A DNA stretch of 48,839 bases from a virus: the IMG/VR virus record IMGVR_UViG_3300027833_000076, positions 1 to 48,839 of that record, one strand, 5' to 3'. This document shows positions 38,916 through 46,604 of this stretch, piece by piece (position 1 is the stretch's first letter; the number at the start of each line of letters is the position of its first letter). The notes beneath the pieces were generated by a model that was given only the letters and a program-made list of their open reading frames with translations, was not told where the DNA came from and searched no databases. A program made the translations under genes and the position numbers.

Positions 38916-39326
38916 ATGAGTATAGAATTTGAATTATTTCCTGGAAAAAACCTTAGTGGATTGTTTAAAGATATCTATGATAATCAACAAAACAAGAAAC
39001 AAAGAATATCAGAACTGATTTCAGAAATGAGAAATGTAATCAGACATGCTGGGGATATGGCAGTAATAGGACCAATCCTAAAAGACTTAATTGATTCATC
39101 AATCAGAAACGATGAATCATTAATTAAGATGAGTGCAATTGCACAAAGAATTATAGGTGCAGCACAAAAATCAGAAGGAGATACTGGTTTTCTTTCTGAT
39201 ATTGAAAAAGAACAACTACTAAGACAATTAGATGAAACTATTTTACAAGTAGCAGATGAACAAGATGTTAAGGTTGATGAACTTACTAACGAAATAGAAG
39301 AACTTAAACAAAAGGTTGGAGAGTAA
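38916..39326 (+). CDS. Conserved tail-module protein, 136 aa
   Basis: Helical throughout: FPGKNLSGLFKDIYDNQQNK, a middle MAVIGPILKDLIDSSIRN, and a C-terminal coiled coil (VKVDELTNEIEELKQKVGE). I recall similar proteins ahead of baseplate genes in T4-like cyanophages. Possibly a chaperone or minor baseplate part. Its stop overlaps the next start (TAATG). Confidence 0.6.
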   Translation: MSIEFELFPGKNLSGLFKDIYDNQQNKKQRISELISEMRNVIRHAGDMAVIGPILKDLIDSSIRNDESLIKMSAIAQRIIGAAQKSEGDTGFLSDIEKEQLLRQLDETILQVADEQDVKVDELTNEIEELKQKVGE

Positions 39327-40558
39327 TGCAAAGAATACAAAAATCTAATTCTAGTTTTTTAACTAACAATCAAAATAATAAACAAAAGTTAGTTACAGGT
39401 ACCGTAGTATATGTTCATATTAATGATACCGAGTTTGAATCAATAACAATACCAGATGATATAACTTCAGATGTATCGGATTTAGATTCAGTACTTGGAT
39501 TTGCTAAAATTGTTGAAAAGGGAGATACTTCATATGATTTCGATGATTTAAATGATTACCCACCATTTAATATTGATGAAGGACTTCCATTACTTGGTGA
39601 GGTAGTTGAATTAATTAAAGTGGGTGGTAATTCACATTACAAAAGAATTCATAATATAGATATCAATGCAGGTAATGCAGTTGAGGATGCACAACTACAA
39701 GGATTGCCAGTAGAAAACTCAGATTCAAATTCATCCGGATATTCAGAAACATCTCAAACAGGAACTCCAAACTCAGGAGGTGATGGTGATAGAAGTAATA
39801 AACTTGGAGAATATTTTGAACCAACACAAATCAATCCACTTGTATATTATGAAGGTGATAAGGTAATACAATCGAGATTTGGACAATCAATTCGTTTTAG
39901 TGGATATAACAATGAAGAAAATGTTTTTGCTCCAACTATACTAATAAGAAATAGGCAAAATGATAAATCTATTGAAGATTTAAAAGAGTTTGAAATAACA
40001 GAAGAGGATGTTGTAGAAGATGGTTCTACTATCGCTATAACTAGTGGAGATTATGAGTTAGCATTTACTCCTGGTACTGCTGATGTTCCATTTGAAACTG
40101 AACCTATATATCATACCCCACCTGAAGAACTAAAGGCAACAGACCAAATTTTAATTAATAGTGGTAGAATAATACTATCTTCTAAAGATTCAGAAATGAT
40201 ATTCTTTTCTAAAGGGGATTATTCATTTATTTCTGATGGTAAGCTTACAATCGATAATGGATTAGATGGTGCTGAAATAGATTTAAATGGAGAATATAGA
40301 ACAACTACTAATGATAATAATATGTATTTTTTAGGTGGTAGTGGTGAAATATATTTAAATACCGAAGAAACAACAGAACCTTTGGTAAGAGGTGAAACTC
40401 TACTTGGATTAATGGAAGAGTTAATTGATGCCATAAATGTACAAGTATTTCAAACTCCATGTGGTCCAACTGCACCTGGTCCAACTAACAAACCTACCTT
40501 TAATCAGATTAAATCAAAATTGAATACATTTTTATCTACTTTAAATTATACGGAGTAA
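39326..40558 (+). CDS. Baseplate hub/spike-type virion protein (gp5-like C-terminus), 410 aa
   Basis: The N-terminal 110 residues look like an OB-like beta domain (VTGTVVYVHINDTEFESI). After a Ser/Gly/Asn-rich linker (about 134-158), GDKVIQSRFGQSIRFSG and repeated short beta strands (ILINSGRIILSSKDSEM, FISDGKLTIDN, AEIDLNGEYRTTT) resemble the beta-helical needle or adaptor parts of tail spike proteins. No lysozyme domain is visible, unlike T4 gp5. Context with gp25 and gp6 supports a baseplate role. Confidence 0.65.
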   Translation: MQRIQKSNSSFLTNNQNNKQKLVTGTVVYVHINDTEFESITIPDDITSDVSDLDSVLGFAKIVEKGDTSYDFDDLNDYPPFNIDEGLPLLGEVVELIKVGGNSHYKRIHNIDINAGNAVEDAQLQGLPVENSDSNSSGYSETSQTGTPNSGGDGDRSNKLGEYFEPTQINPLVYYEGDKVIQSRFGQSIRFSGYNNEENVFAPTILIRNRQNDKSIEDLKEFEITEEDVVEDGSTIAITSGDYELAFTPGTADVPFETEPIYHTPPEELKATDQILINSGRIILSSKDSEMIFFSKGDYSFISDGKLTIDNGLDGAEIDLNGEYRTTTNDNNMYFLGGSGEIYLNTEETTEPLVRGETLLGLMEELIDAINVQVFQTPCGPTAPGPTNKPTFNQIKSKLNTFLSTLNYTE

Positions 40559-40562
40559 TAAT

Positions 40563-41126
40563 ATGTCATTCAATACATTTAAAGCAAATATGGAAAACTA
40601 TATGACCAACCAAGGTGGTATAGGTGCATTTGCTGATTTTGCTAAAAAGATTACTCAAGAATATAATATGTGTATTTTGAGAGGGTTTCAAGATACAAAC
40701 ATGATTCCATTATCTGCGGGAAATACTGCAGGAATGGAAGCGTTGGTAGCTATAGCGTGTGCAACTGCTTTATCAAAAAGTGATGGATTACATACATTTG
40801 CAGATGATATTGGTAAGGGAGTAGTTGCGTTTTGGACAGGTGCTACACTTACAGTTGGAATTCCTCCTATAATACCAGCAACTGGAGCAATTCAAAACAT
40901 AACAACAACTGCAGCGGTGTGTATGAATCCAGGTGCTTGGTCTCCAATCGGTCCTTTATCAAATACCAATGAAACAAGTACTTTTTTATCACTACTTGCA
41001 GCTGGTATGCAAACCCATCTAACAACAACCGTATTTATGTATTCAACAATATCCATTTATCCTGGTGCACCACCACCCGTAGCACCTGGTGTTTTGATAC
41101 ATCCAGCATACTTAGTACCAGGTTAA
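40563..41126 (+). CDS. Tail-module protein, 187 aa
   Basis: An Ala/Gly/Thr/Pro-rich protein with a central GKGVVAFWTGATLTVGIPPI and a proline-rich end (IYPGAPPPVAPGVL). No signal peptide. The composition is typical of virion proteins. It lies 4 bp after the spike-type gene and before a class B motif. No family recognised. Confidence 0.6.
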   Translation: MSFNTFKANMENYMTNQGGIGAFADFAKKITQEYNMCILRGFQDTNMIPLSAGNTAGMEALVAIACATALSKSDGLHTFADDIGKGVVAFWTGATLTVGIPPIIPATGAIQNITTTAAVCMNPGAWSPIGPLSNTNETSTFLSLLAAGMQTHLTTTVFMYSTISIYPGAPPPVAPGVLIHPAYLVPG

Positions 41127-41147
41127 TAACCATAAAATTAATAGTAA

Positions 41148-41157
41148 TATATTTATA
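41148..41157 (+). promoter_or_regulatory. Class B (candidate late) promoter motif
   Basis: TATATTTATA ends 20 bp before the ATG at 41178. AAGATAAACAG follows, as after the copy at 15217. It leads the gp25/gp6 block. Confidence 0.6.
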
Positions 41158-41177
41158 TTAAGATAAACAGAATCAAA

Positions 41178-41765
41178 ATGAACAACAAACAATTAATAAA
41201 AGTAATAAGAACTCTTGTTGAGGTAGAAACTGCCAAACAACAAGAACGTTTTTTATCGAAAACTTTTCCAAAGATATTGGAAGAGGAAGTAAGTAGAAGA
41301 TTAGCAGAGGTGAAGGGGGGTGTAGCCGTTCCCTCAACGCAAGTCGTTAGTGAAGAGATAGACCCTTTCCAACAAGTAGAACTTGCGTTAGAACAAGAAC
41401 GAGCAACACCAACGAAAACATATTCTAAAAACAAATCTATAAACGAGGTTTTAAATATGACAACTCCCTTTACAAAAGCACAAAGAGCAAGTGGAGGAAC
41501 ACCCGGTGGAGGCAAATCAGTATTAGATACTCTACCACAACAAGAACCAATTCAAGAGAGTATGGATAAAACCGTATCATTTACATCTCAAGGAGCAGGA
41601 GCTGGAGTTGAGGGAATGAGAACACAGATGGCACAAAAAATGGGGTATGGAGATGTATCACGAGGACCAAGTAAAAATGGTCTTGGAGTTAAGACAGGTT
41701 TAGCCGGTCTTGATAAAATACTAAACAGAGATAATTCTGCATTGGTTAAGAAATTTAAAAAATAA
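41178..41765 (+). CDS. Tail-module hypothetical protein, 195 aa
   Basis: An N-terminal charged helix (VIRTLVEVETAKQQERFLSK) is followed by a Gly/Ser/Pro-rich, probably flexible middle (RASGGTPGGGKSVL) and a short Lys-rich end. It precedes gp25 by 17 bp, with a GGGGAG ribosome site for gp25 in between. Probably a minor tail or assembly protein. Confidence 0.6.
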   Translation: MNNKQLIKVIRTLVEVETAKQQERFLSKTFPKILEEEVSRRLAEVKGGVAVPSTQVVSEEIDPFQQVELALEQERATPTKTYSKNKSINEVLNMTTPFTKAQRASGGTPGGGKSVLDTLPQQEPIQESMDKTVSFTSQGAGAGVEGMRTQMAQKMGYGDVSRGPSKNGLGVKTGLAGLDKILNRDNSALVKKFKK

Positions 41766-41782
41766 GATAAGGGGAGTGAGTA

Positions 41783-42217
41783 ATGGCATTTATACTTGGT
41801 AAAAAAACACTTAAAGATTCCGAAGAATTTGATTCTTATGCATATGGAATTACACTACCAATACAAGGTGGTAATACAGGATTTTTTTCACAAGCATTTA
41901 CATCACTTGAGCAAGCAAAAGCTAATCTTAAAAATTTGTTATTAACTGCAAAGGGTGAAAGAATAATGCAGCCAGACTTTGGTTCAGGACTAAGGTCATT
42001 ATTATTCGAACAAATGGATGATACTGAATTTAAAAAAAACATCCAACAAACTATTTTAAAAAGTGTAGAGTATTGGTTACCTTACATTAGAATAGAAGCA
42101 ATTGATGTAGATATGGCAAGTGAATTAAAAGATAAAAATCAAGTAAATTTAAATTTACAATTTACAGTTGGAAACGATATTGATTTACAAGAAATAACAT
42201 TGGTAGTACAGGAATAA
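41783..42217 (+). CDS. 25: Baseplate wedge protein gp25-like, 144 aa
   Basis: Clear member of the GPW/gp25 family. It has NLKNLLLTAKGERIMQPDFG followed by SGLRSLLFEQMD, the core lysozyme-like wedge motif, and the C-terminal strands (VNLNLQFTVGNDIDLQEITL). gp25 anchors the first sheath ring to the baseplate wedge together with gp6. The N-terminal 40 residues are an extension. Length is close to T4 gp25. It lies 4 bp upstream of gene 6. Confidence 0.93.
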   Translation: MAFILGKKTLKDSEEFDSYAYGITLPIQGGNTGFFSQAFTSLEQAKANLKNLLLTAKGERIMQPDFGSGLRSLLFEQMDDTEFKKNIQQTILKSVEYWLPYIRIEAIDVDMASELKDKNQVNLNLQFTVGNDIDLQEITLVVQE

Positions 42218-42221
42218 TATT

Positions 42222-44234
42222 ATGGCATTAAACTCAGCTAATTTTAAAAGTAACAATGGAAGAGATATAAAATATCTAAGTAAAGATTTTGCGTCTTTTA
42301 GAAGTAACTTAATTGAATACTCTAAAACTTATTTTCCTAAAACATATTCTGATTTTAACGAATCTTCTCCTGGTATGATGTTCATAGAAATGGCATCTTA
42401 TCTTGGAGATATATTGTCATACTATACAGATGATTCATTGAAAGAATCATTAATGTTATATGCAGAAGATAAGCAAAATGTAATTGCTCTTTCAAACTAC
42501 TTGGGATATAAACCAAAAGTTACTTCACCTGCAATCGTAACAATTGCGGTGTATCAATTAGCACCTTCTATTGGTAGTGGAGAAGATAACAGACCAGATT
42601 CTGATTATTACTTAAGAATAAGAGAAGGTATGGTTGTAGAAGCAGCTAAAACAAATGTTCAGTTTAGAACAACCGAACTTGTTGATTTTAATGATGCAAC
42701 CGATAGAGAAATTACAGTTTATACTGATTCAGCTGGAGAAGCAACACAATACCTTATTAAAAAATATGTAAAAGCAATTTCAGCTACATTAAAAACCGTA
42801 ACTAAAACATTTAGTTCACCTCAACAATTTTCTAAAATAAATCTTGCAGATAAAAATGTAATTGATGTATTTGATGTACGAGATGCAAATGGTGGTAAGT
42901 GGTATCAAGTTCCATACTTAGCACAAGAAATGGTATATGTTGATTATCCAGTTTCAGAGCAAACTGATAAAGATTTGGCTCAATTTAAAGATTCTGTATC
43001 AAATATATTAAAAGTATTGAAAACTTCAAAAAGATATGTAACTAAGATTAATCAAGATAATACAACTACACTAGTATTTGGTGGTGGTAATTCAACAAAT
43101 GATGAAGTATTAATACCAAGTACAAAAAATGTTGGATTGGGATTAAATTCATCCATAGATAAAATGAGTTCTACGTTTGACCCTGCTAATTTCTTAAGAA
43201 CATCATCTTATGGACAAGCACCTTCAAATACAACTCTTACAATTTCTTATCTAGTGGGTGGCGGTGTATCTTCTAATGTTTCTAAGGGAGAACTAACATC
43301 AATAAAAAGAATTGAATTCGATGATGATGTAAAAACATTTTCACAAAACGAATCTACTTTATATAATAAAATGAAAGCTTCGGTAGCAGTTGATAATGAA
43401 ACTCCAGCAACTGGTGGTAGGGGTGAAGAAACTATTGATGAGATTAGAGAAAACGCATTAGCTAACTTTGGTTCACAAGGTAGAGCAGTAACAAGAAAAG
43501 ATTATCAAGTTAGAGCATTGGCATTGCCTCCTAAATATGGTGGAATCGCAAAGGCATATTGTTCACCAGATGGTCAATTGGATAATAACTCACCTGGTTC
43601 ATTATTAAAAGATACTGATTCAATTGAAGAACTAATGGGTGTGGTTAACATGGTTAAAGACCAAAACCTATCAGATGCAGAAACACGAGAAGAAGTTAAA
43701 AGATTATTAAAAAGTAAAAAGGGTAGTCCTGGTGAAAAAAATAATCCATTTGCAATTAACTTATATATTCTTGGATATAACTCAGATAAAAATTTATCTA
43801 TATTGAATAGAGCAGTTAAAGAAAATCTGAAAACATATATTGGAGAATATAGAATGTTAACAGATGGAATTAATATTATTGATGGGTATGTTATAAACAT
43901 AGGACTTGATTTTGAAATAAGAGTTTATGGTGGATATAATAAAAGAGAAGTACTTGCAAAATGTATATCAGAATTAAAGCAATATTTTAATATAGATAAT
44001 TGGACGTTTAATATGCCAATTAATATATCTGCAATAGAAATTTTACTAGCAAGTATTGAGGGAGTACAATCTGTACCAAAATGTGAAGTTACTAATAAGT
44101 GTTTAGGAAAATACTCAGAACATTCATATGATATACAAGCAGCAACAAAGGGTAAAATGGTGTATCCATCAGTAGACCCTTCTGTATTTGAGGTTAAGTT
44201 TCCAAATAAAGATTTAAAAGGGAGAGTAGTATAA
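42222..44234 (+). CDS. 6: Baseplate wedge protein gp6-like, 670 aa
   Basis: The N-terminus (RDIKYLSKDFASFRSNLIEY, then the FNESSPGMMFIEMASYLGDI helix) and the central VTRKDYQVRALALPPKYGGI segment are characteristic of the gp6/J-like baseplate family. C-terminal strands (GLDFEIRVYGGYN; LLASIEGVQSV) match the dimerisation region. It forms the ring that links the wedges and the tail tube contact. Length is near T4 gp6 (660 aa). Its stop overlaps the next start (TAATG). Confidence 0.92.
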   Translation: MALNSANFKSNNGRDIKYLSKDFASFRSNLIEYSKTYFPKTYSDFNESSPGMMFIEMASYLGDILSYYTDDSLKESLMLYAEDKQNVIALSNYLGYKPKVTSPAIVTIAVYQLAPSIGSGEDNRPDSDYYLRIREGMVVEAAKTNVQFRTTELVDFNDATDREITVYTDSAGEATQYLIKKYVKAISATLKTVTKTFSSPQQFSKINLADKNVIDVFDVRDANGGKWYQVPYLAQEMVYVDYPVSEQTDKDLAQFKDSVSNILKVLKTSKRYVTKINQDNTTTLVFGGGNSTNDEVLIPSTKNVGLGLNSSIDKMSSTFDPANFLRTSSYGQAPSNTTLTISYLVGGGVSSNVSKGELTSIKRIEFDDDVKTFSQNESTLYNKMKASVAVDNETPATGGRGEETIDEIRENALANFGSQGRAVTRKDYQVRALALPPKYGGIAKAYCSPDGQLDNNSPGSLLKDTDSIEELMGVVNMVKDQNLSDAETREEVKRLLKSKKGSPGEKNNPFAINLYILGYNSDKNLSILNRAVKENLKTYIGEYRMLTDGINIIDGYVINIGLDFEIRVYGGYNKREVLAKCISELKQYFNIDNWTFNMPINISAIEILLASIEGVQSVPKCEVTNKCLGKYSEHSYDIQAATKGKMVYPSVDPSVFEVKFPNKDLKGRVV

Positions 44235-45301
44235 TGTATCATTTCGTAACATCATCCAAAGATTCAACAATTTATTTACAACAACCAAGTCAAAACACTG
44301 GATTGGATGAGATAATTGAGGTATCTAAAACTTTCTATGGTAATCTTAAAGATAATGCAAGAGCATTAATAAAATTTGATACTACTCCATTATCACAATC
44401 AATTGCTAGTGGAGATATCACAATGAGTTCTGCTCATTTATTATTAAAAGAATCTGATGCAAATGAGATTCCTATGGATTACACAATTTATGCATATCCT
44501 ATATCACAATCATGGGATATGGGCATTGGAACACGATTTGATGATATATCAACCGATGGTGTAAGTTGGGAAAACAGAGGAACATCCACAGAAAGTTGGC
44601 TAGGAGATGGTGGATATGCGAGTGGTACGAGTGGTTCTTTTAACGGAAAGGGTGGTACATGGTACACCGGTTCGGTTGGTTCACAAGATTTTTCATATCA
44701 ATCGAGTGATATAGAAATGAATGTACTCAGTTCAATGAATAGTTGGATTGGTGGTACACTACCAAATGAAGGATTTATAGTAAAACATTCAGATGCAAAA
44801 GAAGCAGATACAGTTGATTATGGAGAATTAAAATTCTTCGGTAAAGAAACTGCAACAATATACCAACCTAAAATTAGAATTGGCTGGGATGATTCGGTAT
44901 TTACAACAGGTTCATTAACAGAATTAACTTCTGAAGAAATTAATGTAACGTTTAAAAGATTAAAAGTAAGATATAAGGTAGGGAGTACACCAATGATTAG
45001 AGTTTTTGGTAGAGAAAAGTATCCTCTTAAAACCTATACAAATACATACGCTTATAATGATTTATATTATTTACCATCTACAACATATTATCAAATAAAA
45101 GATATCGTAACAGGTGATGTAATAATACCATTCAATGATAACTATACAAAAGTTAGTTGTGATACCAATGGTAATTATTTTAAATTAGATTTATCTAACT
45201 TTGAATATAATAGAGATTACTATATTGAAATAAAAACAATAAGAAGTGGTGTAGTAGAATATTTTAGTGATAAAGATTTAACATTTACCGTAGAGAAATA
45301 A
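44234..45301 (+). CDS. Baseplate/tail protein with DNRLRE-like domain, 355 aa
   Basis: The first 200 residues resemble the DNRLRE/CBM96-type beta-sandwich: TSSKDSTIYLQQPSQNTG, ARALIKFDTTPL, a long SSAHLLLKESDA strand, and WDMGIGTRFDD...GVSWENRG. Such domains occur on surface proteins of marine bacteria and in cyanophage structural proteins. The second half is also beta-rich. It follows gp6 directly, so it probably sits at the baseplate periphery and could touch the host glycan. Confidence 0.65.
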   Translation: MYHFVTSSKDSTIYLQQPSQNTGLDEIIEVSKTFYGNLKDNARALIKFDTTPLSQSIASGDITMSSAHLLLKESDANEIPMDYTIYAYPISQSWDMGIGTRFDDISTDGVSWENRGTSTESWLGDGGYASGTSGSFNGKGGTWYTGSVGSQDFSYQSSDIEMNVLSSMNSWIGGTLPNEGFIVKHSDAKEADTVDYGELKFFGKETATIYQPKIRIGWDDSVFTTGSLTELTSEEINVTFKRLKVRYKVGSTPMIRVFGREKYPLKTYTNTYAYNDLYYLPSTTYYQIKDIVTGDVIIPFNDNYTKVSCDTNGNYFKLDLSNFEYNRDYYIEIKTIRSGVVEYFSDKDLTFTVEK

Positions 45302-45302
45302 C

Positions 45303-46598
45303 ATGGGGTTAAAAGATAGATTTCGAATTGATGAACTTGTTAAAAAAGGTTCTAAAGCAATTCCTCGTGATGAACGAGGTGGAATCCGAGTGCGCAAAAG
45401 AGATGGTAAACCGTTACCACCGGGATACTCTTTCAAAGAGGGTTATAAATATCCAGTAAAATTACCAGAGAAATTTATACCATATGGTAAAAAGCCAATC
45501 AAATCTCCAAACGATACAAAAAAATTCAAAGCTGATTTTGTAGATACATTGCCTCCACTAAAGAGTCTTGCGGATTTAGAAGCTCAAAAATCATTTGGGG
45601 GAGAAACATCTGGTTTCATTGAAAAACCTAATTATGATGAAAGTGAACTTAAAAAGGCAATTGATGTAAAAGTTGATGAGTTAATAAAACCCAAAAAAGT
45701 TCAAAGAGGTGATTTTGTTCCTAAACCAAGATATACTAGTTTAGAAAAAAAGTATGAAAATGCACAAAAACAAATAAAGACAATAACCTCACAACGAGAT
45801 AATGCGTTATCTAGTATTGCTTCACTTGAGGGGGAGATATCATCTTTACAATCACAACTTGATTCATGTCAAGCTCAACTTGATGCACAGATTATAGAAA
45901 CCGAAAAAGCAACCGATAGATATAGTGATTTACTAAAAGATTTTCAGACTTCTTTAATAAAGGGTACAAAGGAAGGTATTGAACGAGCATCTTTATCTGC
46001 ACAAGCTCAGGGATTACAAGCACAAAAAGAAACCTTACAAGCACAATTAGCATCACAACAAGATATTGTAAAATCGTTACAAAATCAACAAGAGATACAG
46101 GCACAAGTTGCCGAACAACAACAAGAAGCAGCGGAACAACAAGTTGAGGCAGCTAAACAAACAAGTTTATTGGGGTTAGTTGAGGATAAAGGACAATTCC
46201 AAGTTAAGGGTACAGTTGGTTGGGCACTTCATCCATCAAGTAAAAATAGAAAAACAGAACAAGCTGCTAGATGGGATGATAGAAAGAAAGGTGATAGGGG
46301 AAGATTAACTGGTCTTAAATATGATTGGTATAACTTAGGTGAAGAAGCAATCACACTTAGCGTAACGGAAACTGTAATTAACAACAAAAAATGGTTAACA
46401 GGTGTTCCTAGTTCACTTACTATTCCTGCAAGTCCTGATGGTGGTTCAACACCTGGTAAGAAAACAGTTACTTTTGGTAGGGGAAGTATAGGTAAGGGAA
46501 CTTATGAAACAGAAATAGAATGGACAAACACAACCACTAATGAGAAATTTAAAATGAAAACTCGTTATTGGCAAGCAAGACGTAGAAGAAAAACCTAA
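45303..46598 (+). CDS. Tail protein with long coiled coil, 431 aa
   Basis: A basic Pro-rich N-terminus is followed by a coiled coil from about residue 150 to 290 (SLEGEISSLQSQLDSCQAQL ... QQQEAAEQQVEAAKQ). A C-terminal beta domain of about 140 residues begins FQVKGTVGWALHPSSKNRKT. The layout is that of a trimeric or dimeric fibre or tail rod. It lies between the DNRLRE-like protein and the repeat-bearing protein, 1 and 6 bp away. No family recognised. Confidence 0.65.
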   Translation: MGLKDRFRIDELVKKGSKAIPRDERGGIRVRKRDGKPLPPGYSFKEGYKYPVKLPEKFIPYGKKPIKSPNDTKKFKADFVDTLPPLKSLADLEAQKSFGGETSGFIEKPNYDESELKKAIDVKVDELIKPKKVQRGDFVPKPRYTSLEKKYENAQKQIKTITSQRDNALSSIASLEGEISSLQSQLDSCQAQLDAQIIETEKATDRYSDLLKDFQTSLIKGTKEGIERASLSAQAQGLQAQKETLQAQLASQQDIVKSLQNQQEIQAQVAEQQQEAAEQQVEAAKQTSLLGLVEDKGQFQVKGTVGWALHPSSKNRKTEQAARWDDRKKGDRGRLTGLKYDWYNLGEEAITLSVTETVINNKKWLTGVPSSLTIPASPDGGSTPGKKTVTFGRGSIGKGTYETEIEWTNTTTNEKFKMKTRYWQARRRRKT

Positions 46599-46604
46599 TA
46601 GATT

